This document shows positions 45,354 through 53,156 of a DNA stretch of 64,000 nt, one piece after another (position 1 is the first letter of the stretch; every line of letters starts with the position of its first letter). The notes below the pieces were generated by a model, which saw only the letters and a list, made by a program, of their open reading frames with translations, was not told where the DNA came from and did no database searches. Source of the stretch: QHXW01 sp035297145 (GTDB lineage Bacteria > Acidobacteriota > Terriglobia > Bryobacterales > Bryobacteraceae); contig DATGZN010000092.1 of the NCBI GenBank assembly GCA_035297145.1, positions 89,052 through 153,051 on the forward strand, given 5' to 3'. The position numbers and the translations under genes are program-made.

Positions 45354-45578
45354 CTGCAAGAACACACCGTAAAAGAAATTGTAAGTCCCGATGGCGCGCG
45401 GCGCGTGGTGATTTTTCAGAAAGAAGACGGCCGTTACAGCTTTCGGGAAGAGAAGCTGTTAAAAACTCCCGCAGGAAACCAATGGGGGCCGTTGTGGAAT
45501 CCTGCCCGCGTGTCCTACCAGTCAGAAGAAACAGCAGAACGCGCAGCAATTGCTTCAATCAAGTGGATAAACAGTTAG
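45354..45578 (+). pseudogene. Small conserved-looking gene lacking a normal start
   Basis: The frame QEHTVKEIVSPDG, then RRVVIFQKEDGRYSFREEKL, ending ETAERAAIASIKWINS, has strongly protein-like composition, about 74 residues to TAG 45576. There is no ATG, GTG or TTG at its head; a CTG at 45354 is the only candidate. The frame is open back to a TAA near 45315. It resembles small hypothetical proteobacterial proteins of similar length as I remember them. Either it starts at CTG or its start was lost in the same breakage that truncated its neighbours. No function is known. Confidence 0.45.
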
Positions 45579-45769
45579 CCTGCCAGCGCTGCGTTGCTTA
45601 TTAACGAGGGGTAATTAAGATATACGGAAATTCCTCTTTCGGATTGACCATGCAGCGGCAGGCATGCTTCTCTCATAGAGAGGTTTTTTATAAAGCGTTT
45701 GGGCGTGGTCTTGAAGATGCGACCGAGTTGCATACCTTTGGCATGAACGTATTTTTCTGGGGAAGGCTG

Positions 45770-47182
45770 ATGGAGGCCAAAGGTAAGAGAAAACCGTTTG
45801 TGCCGGAACTTATCGCTGGTGCTGGCCTAGTTTTTCTCCTCGCGACCTTACTGGTGATCGCCCCCCGCAAATCCCAGGCCGTGCCGGCCTTCGCGACGCA
45901 GACCGGGCAGCCCTGTTCCGCCTGCCACGTGGGCGCTTTCGGCCCGCAATTGAAGCAGACGGGGCGCGATTTCAAGCTTTACGGCTACGTGAACTCAGAC
46001 GGGCAGGCGCACCTCCCGCCGATCGCGGCCTCCTCCCAGACCGACTTTACGCATGCGCAAAAGGCGATCCCCGGCGGGGCAGCACCCGGCTTCAAGGACA
46101 ACAACAATCTCCTGGAAGACCAGTTTTCGTTCTACTACGCGGGAAAGGTGACGGATAACATCGGCGCCTTCTCGCAGTGGACCCGTAACGGCGTCTCCCA
46201 CACCTGGGGCTGGGACAACCAGGATTACCGCGCGATTGTGCACAAGGACGATTTCCACGGTCATGATGTACTTGTCGGCCTCGACGTCAACAACAACCCG
46301 ACCGTGTCTGATATCTGGAACTCGACTCCTGCCTGGGGCTATCCGTACGATGGTTCATCGCTGGCGCCGACGCCTTCCGAACATACATTGATCGACGGTG
46401 GCTTGGGTCACCTTGTCATGAGCGTGGGCGCTTATACAATGGTCGACAACTTGTTTTACGCGGAGCTTGCGACCTTCGGCAATATTTCGCCGGGCGGGCA
46501 GATTGCCCTCGGGAACCAGGCCGTCGACGGGCAGGATACTTTTCCGGGCGCGCTACCCTATTGGCGCCTCGCTCTCCAGCATGACTTCGGGGATCATTAC
46601 TTCCAGGTCGGCACCTACGGCCTGAACGCCCGCCGTTCCCCAGGCGGCTTGACGACCGCCGGAACCGACAGCATTACCGACATCGCTTTCGATACGAATT
46701 ATCAGTATAGCGGCAGCAAGGATCATTTCGTCTCCGCGCATGCGACGCTGATCACCGAAGATGACGACCTGAGCGCAAACCACGTGCTCAACGGCACCAA
46801 CAGCTCGGACCGGCTCAATACGCTGCGCGGGGATATCTCTTATAGTTATCAAAACACCTGGACGCCGTACTTCCAGTTGTTCAAGACCTGGGGCAGTTCG
46901 GACGCGGCCCTGTATCCCAATTCGGTCAACGGCAGCCCCAACAGCGCGGGTTACGTGGCCGAACTCGGCTGGGTCCCCTGGGGCAAGCCGGATTCGCCGG
47001 CGTTTGACTGGTTTAACGGGCGGCTTTCCCTGCAATATACCGGCTATACGGAGTTCGAAGGAACGTCAAGCCATGCCAGCGACAACAACACGCTGATGTT
47101 GCACCTGTGGATGGCGATCGATCCGTTAACGCCGTTGCAGCCGAAAAACGAATGCGAGCAGAGCGAGCAATATTGCCGGTAA
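45770..47182 (+). CDS. Cyc2-like fused monoheme cytochrome-porin, outer membrane
   Basis: A 470-residue protein. ATG 45770, with GGAAGG 4 bases upstream, begins a signal peptide (LIAGAGLVFLLATLLVIAPR, cleavage near KSQA). Mature VPAFATQTGQPCSACHVGAF carries one c-heme motif (Cys49, Cys52, His53), followed by GRDFKLYGY. About 400 residues of alternating aromatic/polar strands follow and fit a porin barrel of about 16 strands. This order, a small heme domain at the barrel mouth and the GR-FKL-GY signature, is that of Cyc2, the outer membrane iron oxidase of Fe(II) oxidisers, and of its uncharacterised relatives. The end (SEQYCR) lacks the usual terminal Phe. A cupredoxin gene follows 31 bp downstream, as an electron acceptor would. 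Distant from true Cyc2, so substrate open. Confidence 0.75.
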   Translation: MEAKGKRKPFVPELIAGAGLVFLLATLLVIAPRKSQAVPAFATQTGQPCSACHVGAFGPQLKQTGRDFKLYGYVNSDGQAHLPPIAASSQTDFTHAQKAIPGGAAPGFKDNNNLLEDQFSFYYAGKVTDNIGAFSQWTRNGVSHTWGWDNQDYRAIVHKDDFHGHDVLVGLDVNNNPTVSDIWNSTPAWGYPYDGSSLAPTPSEHTLIDGGLGHLVMSVGAYTMVDNLFYAELATFGNISPGGQIALGNQAVDGQDTFPGALPYWRLALQHDFGDHYFQVGTYGLNARRSPGGLTTAGTDSITDIAFDTNYQYSGSKDHFVSAHATLITEDDDLSANHVLNGTNSSDRLNTLRGDISYSYQNTWTPYFQLFKTWGSSDAALYPNSVNGSPNSAGYVAELGWVPWGKPDSPAFDWFNGRLSLQYTGYTEFEGTSSHASDNNTLMLHLWMAIDPLTPLQPKNECEQSEQYCR

Positions 47183-47213
47183 GCGGCATCCCGCCGCGTT
47201 TTTGGAGGTGAGC

Positions 47214-47534
47214 ATGAAAAGAATTACGATGACGCTGGTGTTCGCACTGCTGATGACGGTTTCAGCCGCCATCGCCGCGGATTTCGCGATCGTGCAGGCC
47301 AAGCAGCATTTCGCACAACCGACCATCACGATCAAGGCGGGCGACAAGCTGATTTTTCAAAACCAGGACGACGTCAAGCACAACATCATCGTCATCGACT
47401 CGGAGGGGGATTCCTTGGATAAGGGCATTCAGCCTCCGGGCACGAACATCGAGCATGTTTTCGGCAAGCCCGGCTTTTACCGCGTGCGCTGCAACATCCA
47501 CCCGACGATGAAGCTTGACGTCACGGTTCAGTAG
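47214..47534 (+). CDS. Periplasmic type 1 copper protein (cupredoxin)
   Basis: A 106-residue protein from ATG 47214, with GGAGGTG 4 bases upstream. The signal peptide (TLVFALLMTVSAAIAA) is cleaved near residue 22, leaving a plastocyanin-size mature part. The copper ligands are all visible: His56 in VKHN, and Cys93, His96, Met99 in RCNIHPTM. Such proteins carry single electrons in the periplasm. The adjacent Cyc2-like gene suggests that it takes electrons from the outer membrane, as rusticyanin does in Acidithiobacillus, though it is much shorter than rusticyanin. It converges on the MCP gene, with a GC-rich gap of 105 bp. Confidence 0.88.
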   Translation: MKRITMTLVFALLMTVSAAIAADFAIVQAKQHFAQPTITIKAGDKLIFQNQDDVKHNIIVIDSEGDSLDKGIQPPGTNIEHVFGKPGFYRVRCNIHPTMKLDVTVQ

Positions 47535-47639
47535 CGCCGGGCTCAGCCGCTTCCGACGGCGGTTTGAAGCGGGCCGCTTTAAGCCGTCCCCACCCGTTGG
47601 CCACATCCATGCTTCTCCCCGATAGGGCGGGGCGGCCGC

Positions 47640-49232
47640 CTAAGACGTCCTTATCGAAGAGAGGAACTGGCGAACTTCCGCGCGCAGCCCTTCGGAGAGC
47701 TTCACAAGTTTTTTGGATTCATCCAGCATAAGCGTCGCGGACTCGCCGGTGTTCTCCGCAGCTTTCGTGACCTCGCTGATGGTGCGCGACACCTCCGCAG
47801 TGCCGTGCGACGCTTCGGTCACGTTCCGCATGATTTCGTTTGTAGCGGCGTCCTGTTCCTCGACTGCGGCGCCGATGCTCGTCAGGATCTCGTCGCAGCG
47901 CTCGATGATTGCCGTGATGCTTGCGATGGCGACGACCGCGTTCTGTGTAGACTGCTGCATCTCGGAGATCTGGCTGCTGATGTCTCCGGTGGCCTTCGCC
48001 GTCTGGTTCGCGAGGTTTTTGACCTCGGAGGCAACAACCGCAAAACCTTTGCCGGCTTCACCGGCCCTAGCGGCTTCGATCGTCGCGTTCAGGGCGAGAA
48101 GGTTCGTCTGTCCCGCAATGTCGGTAATGAGATTCACGACAGCGCCAATTTTCTGCGCGGTCGCGGAAAGCGCCTTCATCCGGTCGTTGGTTTGACTCGC
48201 TTCCCGGGAAATCTGGTTAAAAATCGCGGTTGCTTCCTGGACGCTCTTCGATATCTGCGATATCGAAAGCGCAAGCTGGCCCGCGGCGACGGTCACAGTC
48301 TGGACGTTGGCGGAAGCTTCCACCGCGCCGGCCGAAACGGCGCAGGCCTGGCTCGACGTCTCCTCCGCCGTCGACGACAGGCTGCCTGCGGAATCGGTCA
48401 GGTTGTCGGCGGCGCTGGAAACGGCGTCGACAGAATTGATCACATTTTTCTCGAAGCGTTCGGACAGCGACAACAGGAGAGTTCTTCTGCCCTCTTCCGC
48501 GGTCTTTTGCAAAAGGGAGCTTTCCACGATCTTGGACATGTTCAGGGAGATCGACTTCTGCATGCGCGATAGGGCATCGAGAAGCTGGGCGATTTCGGTC
48601 ATGCCCCGCGCGGTGATCTCGTTATCCAGCTTGCCTCCGGCGATCTTTTCCGCCACCTCGACGCTGTATCTGATCTGCGGAAGGATGGCCCTCATCAGAA
48701 CTGTTGCCAAGACGGCTCCCACTGCCGCCGCACAAAGCAATATGACGGTTGTCGAGTGCTTGCTTTGTTCAAGGTCGTCCATGGCCGAGTCCACGGAATC
48801 AACCCTGTCCGCCGCGTATTTGCTGTTCAGCCGGCTCAGTTGTTTGTCGATGTCGGCGGCGGCCTCCGCCGGAGTGGCGCTCTTGGGCAGCGCTGCGAGT
48901 TTGTCCTCGATCTCCTGGATGAGGGCGCTTTCTTTCTGATTGAACGTCAGTTCGTTCGCCAGATCCAGACTCGTCTTGACCGCAGGCATGTCTTCAGACG
49001 AACCGGCATCGGCAAAGGAAGCGTTTGCTCCCTGATGGTTAAGCAGGAAGCTTTTGAAGGCCAGCTGGGCTTTGCTGGAATAGGAGACCCCCTCGAACGC
49101 CTTGTCGTAGATCTTGATCAGTCCGGTGGTCGTTGCCTGCTGCGTCTGGATGAGATCCCAGCCCATGGCGATCATGACCAGGATGAGGGCAAGGTAATTG
49201 GAAGCGATCATTTTACGGAGGGAGAGACGCAT
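47640..49232 (-). CDS. Methyl-accepting chemotaxis protein
   Basis: A 530-residue transmembrane receptor from ATG 49232. TM1 is at about 10-28; the periplasmic part (30-160) is of the four-helix bundle type; TM2 is at 161-183; HAMP at 184-235; and the cytoplasmic signalling hairpin at 250-500 has its tip at LNATIEAARAGEAGKGFAVV. Ligand unknown. No C-terminal pentapeptide for CheR binding is seen (it ends FLSSIRTS). It is alone in its transcription unit; cheX and cheY lie 8 kb away and no kinase gene is present. Confidence 0.93.
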   Translation of the reverse strand: MRLSLRKMIASNYLALILVMIAMGWDLIQTQQATTTGLIKIYDKAFEGVSYSSKAQLAFKSFLLNHQGANASFADAGSSEDMPAVKTSLDLANELTFNQKESALIQEIEDKLAALPKSATPAEAAADIDKQLSRLNSKYAADRVDSVDSAMDDLEQSKHSTTVILLCAAAVGAVLATVLMRAILPQIRYSVEVAEKIAGGKLDNEITARGMTEIAQLLDALSRMQKSISLNMSKIVESSLLQKTAEEGRRTLLLSLSERFEKNVINSVDAVSSAADNLTDSAGSLSSTAEETSSQACAVSAGAVEASANVQTVTVAAGQLALSISQISKSVQEATAIFNQISREASQTNDRMKALSATAQKIGAVVNLITDIAGQTNLLALNATIEAARAGEAGKGFAVVASEVKNLANQTAKATGDISSQISEMQQSTQNAVVAIASITAIIERCDEILTSIGAAVEEQDAATNEIMRNVTEASHGTAEVSRTISEVTKAAENTGESATLMLDESKKLVKLSEGLRAEVRQFLSSIRTS

Positions 49233-49463
49233 CCTACTGCACCTTCAGGTTTGTTTTATTGCTCGAACCAGAAAAAGCCGCGGCCTTCGCTGCGAACATC
49301 CTTCGCCGGGCTCCGGCCGAGAGGCCGTTGGCGCAACCAGGACAATAAATAATACACGATTTTCCGAATTTTCCTGCCCCAATACTCAGGTCTCCGTCGT
49401 GGCATCGTCGCAAGAACGAGATTAAGGGGGCAATGCCGGACGGTTGCGAGCCGCCGTCAATGC

Positions 49464-49624
49464 CCTTTCAGATGTGCCGGCATTCGGCTAATGTTTGCAA
49501 GACCTCGTTTTTTTGAAGGATAGTTATGGCATCCGGGTTTCTCGAAGATTACACAAACCATGCCAAGGTACCCCCAAGAGGCCGCATGACGGGGTATGCG
49601 GGCACTCAGAAAAATGATTTTCTA
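49464..49624 (+). repeat. Diverged duplicate of the cheX leader region (copy 1)
   Basis: This 161-bp segment matches 57014-57173 over its whole length at roughly 80 percent by eye, including GTGCCGGCATTCGGCTAAT, the T-run, the leader start and AATGATTTTCTA. Copy 1 has one extra base near 49,572 relative to copy 2. Both copies are in direct orientation, 7.55 kb apart. Confidence 0.8.
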
Positions 49625-49753
49625 AGGAGGTTTCTCAGCTTACAAAGCATCCCCAAGCGAGAAAACCACACGCGGCGGCTTGCCGTCACCATACTGCGGA
49701 GCTTCAGCCGCGCGCGTCATGGGCTATGGAATGCGGCAGCTTACATGTCCTAA
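49526..49753 (+). pseudogene. Remnant of cheX leader and cheX start
   Basis: The frame starts MASGFLEDYTNHAKV, matching the 20-residue leader frame before cheX (MASRFLKDFTNHAKV). A one-base insertion then fuses it to the cheX frame (MTGYAGTQKNDFLRR). After NDFLRR all likeness to CheX ends, and the rest is read-through into unrelated sequence that overlaps the end of the prepilin gene on the other strand. It is therefore a broken copy rather than a working gene. Confidence 0.6.
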
Positions 49754-50719
49754 GGCGGAGTAAAGTTCATCCTGGGTTCGCCACATGACGACATCGTCGA
49801 AATGCGCTGCGCCGTTGGTATTGTTCAAGGGTGCGTATACGAAGACGTTGTTGCCATTCTGGTTTTCTATTTCGGCTGCGCCGGTCGAGGGATCTGTAGG
49901 GATGCGGGTGCCATTGGGCAGAAAGGCCCCTTTGCCGTTGGCGCCATGGCTGACCAGAACAAAGGCGATAGCCGCCACATTCATCGCGGGAGGGGCTTTG
50001 CTGAAGGGGGGCGGCGTATCGACGGCTGCATAGTCGGCGGCGACGTTGTCGCGGGTAGAGGTCCAGAGTTTTGTTCCGCCCGCATCCTGAACCGTAATAT
50101 CGGACTCGATCAGGGTGTTGTCGGGACAGCAAAACCGGGATTTTGGACCGTTTCTGTTGAAGGCACCGGCGGAAGAGGAAGCGCTTCCCGTGATCCACGT
50201 ACCCGGCAGCCGGCAGCGGGCATGTGTATTGGCGACTGTCGCGGCGGCGGGGGAAGGATCTATGGCAAAGGCGGGGCTGACGTGATAGGTGATGTAGTGG
50301 CCCCAGCCGTCGATGGCGTCGGATTTGGCGATGCCAAGCGTGGCATAGGGAACGATGCCTTCGTTGAACATGATCGCGCCATTTCTGCAGGCGCCGCTGC
50401 CGAGAACATCCGGAACGGTTACGCCGGTCGTGCCGCTGCCGACTTCCGACCCTGCAGGCTGCAATTCGTCCGCGGTATTGGGATCGGCCGGACAGGGAAT
50501 CCTGTTGTTATGCTGCGCGTAAGCAGCCATGACGAGAATGATTTTCTTCATGTTCAAATTAGTGGCGTGGAACCGGCCATAGCGCTCGACCGGGAGAACA
50601 ATCCCGATCGTGGCGTAAAGACCGATGGCGACAATCGCGAAGACGACGGCCATCTCGGCAAGGGTGAACCCGGCTTGGCTCCTCCTGAGATCGGAGAAAT
50701 GTTCAGGGCGAGATATCAT
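49724..50719 (-). CDS. Prepilin-like protein 1 of three tandem paralogues
   Basis: A 331-residue protein. ATG 50719 places the leader correctly: RRSQAG then FTLAEMAVVFAIVAIGLY, a type III (prepilin) signal with cleavage after Gly and Glu at mature position 5. The C-terminal domain is large, with Cys-rich motifs shared by the trio: RIPCPADPNTAD, EGIVPYATLGI, GWGHYITYHV, FCCPDNTLI, LVSHGANGKGAF and FDDVVMWRTQDELYS. It needs a prepilin peptidase and a type II/IV assembly machine, neither encoded here. It is the last gene of the three, 28 bp after the previous stop. Confidence 0.82.
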   Translation of the reverse strand: MISRPEHFSDLRRSQAGFTLAEMAVVFAIVAIGLYATIGIVLPVERYGRFHATNLNMKKIILVMAAYAQHNNRIPCPADPNTADELQPAGSEVGSGTTGVTVPDVLGSGACRNGAIMFNEGIVPYATLGIAKSDAIDGWGHYITYHVSPAFAIDPSPAAATVANTHARCRLPGTWITGSASSSAGAFNRNGPKSRFCCPDNTLIESDITVQDAGGTKLWTSTRDNVAADYAAVDTPPPFSKAPPAMNVAAIAFVLVSHGANGKGAFLPNGTRIPTDPSTGAAEIENQNGNNVFVYAPLNNTNGAAHFDDVVMWRTQDELYSALGHVSCRIP

Positions 50720-50747
50720 TTTGTGCTCCGTCAGACCGTCTATTCTT

Positions 50748-51788
50748 TCAAGGGCAAAGGTTCCCGTAAAAATCTGAGTCGCGGCCGCGGTGTTGCGGAC
50801 TGAGGACTTCCGGCACAGGAGGACAGCCCGGAGCGAAACTGCAACCGCCGCCGCTGTTGCCGCCGGCTTCCGCGTAAAGGGAAGAGAAAGTTTTAAACAT
50901 GACGATGTCGTCAAAATAATAGGATGACGATGACGATTCCGTCCTTGGCATCTCAACGAAGACCGTATTTCCTGTGTCTCCGGAGGCATTGGCGATCTCG
51001 CCTGCCGATGTGCCTCCGATTGGCGATCTTGCATGTGTGCCGGTGCCAAGATAAGCGCCCATGCCGTTTCGGCCATGGCTGATGAGAACCAGGGCGGGCG
51101 AAGCAGGCAGCGTATATGGTGGGTGGATTGACGATGCGAGGGCCGGAGCGTTCAGCGGCGCAAAGCGGTCCAAGGCAACGGAGGGCAGGCCGGTGACATC
51201 GACGCCACTGCTGTTTTTGATCTGCATGAGGGCGGCGGGGTCCATGCAACAAGCAAGCGCCTGCTGCGGATAGTAGTTGCCGCCGAGAATGACCCAAACA
51301 TTCTTGACCCTGCACAGATCGATCACCCTGACGCTTGGATTGGCCGCGATATACTGCGCCGCTTCTACGGCGGACCAACTACTTGACTGATTGACATGGT
51401 AGGTGAAATAGCGGCCCCAGGCGTCCCTGCTATCGTCCTCACTGAGACCGAGCGTCTTGAACGGAACGATGCCGTCTTCCTCGGCAACCAGGGGACAGTC
51501 CCCGACTGCGGTGCCGTCAACACCGCTGCCGCGCTCGGTGCCAAATGGCGGATTCACGTCAGCGGTATCGGGATCTGCCGGACAGGGGATGCGGGCGTAC
51601 CTTTGATAGTAAACGGACAAGGCGTGGGTGACACGGTGCATTTTGACCGCGGTCTGCTCTTCCTGTGTCTCGCGCGTGACTGACTGCAGCGAATAGAGCA
51701 GGCCGAGACCGGTCAATCCGACGATGAGAATAACAATCGCCGCCACGATGAGAGCCGATCCTTTGCTGACTTCTTCATGGCCTTTCAT
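50748..51788 (-). CDS. Prepilin-like protein 2, lacking Glu5
   Basis: A 346-residue protein from ATG 51788. The leader is short and charged (MKGHEEVSKG), then SALIVAAIVILIVGLTGLGL. The expected cleavage after Gly10 leaves Ser1 and no Glu at position 5, as in GspK/PilX-type minor pilins that sit at the tip. The trio motifs are kept: RIPCPADPDTAD, EDGIVPFKTLGL, AWGRYFTYHV, LACCMDPAAL, LISHGRNGMGAY and FDDIVMFKT. A Gly/Pro/Cys-rich C-terminal extension follows (GGGCSFAPGCPPVPE). It is the middle gene, with 28-bp gaps on both sides. Confidence 0.8.
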   Translation of the reverse strand: MKGHEEVSKGSALIVAAIVILIVGLTGLGLLYSLQSVTRETQEEQTAVKMHRVTHALSVYYQRYARIPCPADPDTADVNPPFGTERGSGVDGTAVGDCPLVAEEDGIVPFKTLGLSEDDSRDAWGRYFTYHVNQSSSWSAVEAAQYIAANPSVRVIDLCRVKNVWVILGGNYYPQQALACCMDPAALMQIKNSSGVDVTGLPSVALDRFAPLNAPALASSIHPPYTLPASPALVLISHGRNGMGAYLGTGTHARSPIGGTSAGEIANASGDTGNTVFVEMPRTESSSSSYYFDDIVMFKTFSSLYAEAGGNSGGGCSFAPGCPPVPEVLSPQHRGRDSDFYGNLCP

Positions 51789-51816
51789 TTAAGCGTTCTA
51801 CCAGTTGCGGTTTCCA

Positions 51817-52788
51817 TCAGGGAAGGGCGCATGTGCCCCCCGTCTCGGAGTAAATCTGATCCTGTGTTCTCCACAGGATGATATCGTCGTAGTGGCGGTC
51901 ACCATATACGTTGCTCCTCAACGCCGATACAAAAATGTTGTCTCCGTTCATATTTTCTCTTTCGGCGGTGCCGGTACCTGCCGTGGCTGGGCTGCGCGTG
52001 CCGTTGGCCAGAAAAGCCCCCCCGCCGGCGTCACCGTGGCTGACAAGGACGAAGATGACGGTCGTTATGTCGTTGGAGGCTTGGTTCAGCGCAGGGCCGT
52101 CATACAGCGTGTTAATTGAAAGATAGTTGGCGTTGTACCGCTTGAACGGAAAGAGGGATACGCCGTTTGAATCCTGTACCGTGATCTCCTGGTTTGGAAT
52201 GGTCATGTCCGAGCAGCAGAACCGCGCCTTCAGGGGGTTCTGATTGATGCCGTCCGAACCCCAGCTGGATGTCCGGCACCAGGCGTGGACGTTGAACTCC
52301 GTTGCGGGGTTTCTGGCAAAATTCGCGTTGACGTGATAAGTGATGTAATTTCCCTTCGCGTCGAGCACGTCATTCGGGCCGAGACCGAGGGTGCGGTAGG
52401 GCACCACGCCTTCGTTGAAAGCGATGGGGCTGTCCGGGGGACCGATCGCGCAGCCCACAGTTATGTTAACGGCCGGCACGCCGCTTCCGTCCGGTCCGCT
52501 GCCGACCTCCGCCCCGGTCGGCTGCGCCACATCCGCGGTATCGGCATCGGCGGGGCACGGAATCCTGTTGTTACGCTGGGCGTAAACGGAGAGAACATTG
52601 ACGATCCGCGCCATGTTCTGTTGCGTGACGGCCAACCGGTTTTGCTGCATCAGCGGTAGTGCAATCTTGGTAACCATAGCCAGCATTAGGCCAAGCACCG
52701 TAAGAGATATGGCCACCTCGACGAGAGTAAAGCCGGATATTTTTGCGCCGCAGTACAAAACACGATCCACTTGATCAGGCTGTTGCAA
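51817..52788 (-). CDS. Prepilin-like protein 3 (first in the operon)
   Basis: About 323 residues. The frame begins at TTG 52788; GTG 52770 is an alternative and neither has a clear ribosome site. GAKISG then FTLVEVAISLTVLGLMLAM is a standard prepilin cleavage region with Glu5. The rest shows the trio motifs: RIPCPADADTAD, EGVVPYRTLGL, GNYITYHV, FCCSDMTI, LVSHGDAGGGAF and YDDIILWRTQDQIYS. Closest to protein 1 in motif spacing. All three share a Cys pair in the FCC or ACC motif that may form disulfides in the fibre or pseudopilus. Confidence 0.8.
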   Translation of the reverse strand: MQQPDQVDRVLYCGAKISGFTLVEVAISLTVLGLMLAMVTKIALPLMQQNRLAVTQQNMARIVNVLSVYAQRNNRIPCPADADTADVAQPTGAEVGSGPDGSGVPAVNITVGCAIGPPDSPIAFNEGVVPYRTLGLGPNDVLDAKGNYITYHVNANFARNPATEFNVHAWCRTSSWGSDGINQNPLKARFCCSDMTIPNQEITVQDSNGVSLFPFKRYNANYLSINTLYDGPALNQASNDITTVIFVLVSHGDAGGGAFLANGTRSPATAGTGTAERENMNGDNIFVSALRSNVYGDRHYDDIILWRTQDQIYSETGGTCALP

Positions 52789-53156
52789 AGTAACTTCGCG
52801 AAATTTACCAAAGACATGTCGTTCGCAAAACTACATGACCCGCAAGACAAGAATAGAGGGAGTGCCGTAGACGGAGAAGAAACTTCTTTTGAACACATTT
52901 GCTTCTCTTTTGCTGCGGTGAGCTGCTGGTTTTCGATGCTGTATACGGAAAATATGTTTGCATCCGGGTAAATCAACCCGCGGAGAGTGGAGCGACTTGT
53001 CGTCGCCATCGTTTCGTGGCGGTCGCTGTGATCACTGATCGGGCTGAGCCATGCCATTATTCATATTTGTTGAAAAGGCTAATTTACCTCGGGACGTTGG
53101 TGCCGCCTTCGCGTAAACTCACAAACACGGATATCCCGCAGAACAGGGGCACCCGA
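52789..53156. other. 368-bp gap between divergent prepilin and GGDEF genes
   Basis: No gene is seen. The stretch up to about 52,975 is more AT-rich than its surroundings and must hold the promoters of both the prepilin operon and the GGDEF gene. No clear sigma-70 pair, terminator or RNA element could be picked by eye. Confidence 0.4.

Noticed and set aside
47202..47213. An earlier TTG start for the cupredoxin
   Set aside because: It would place the start inside the ribosome site; ATG 47214 has GGAGGTG at the right distance and starts the signal peptide.
49802..50803. A 333-codon plus-strand frame opposite the first prepilin
   Set aside because: Antisense to a gene with a clear prepilin signal; Gly/Arg-rich shadow.
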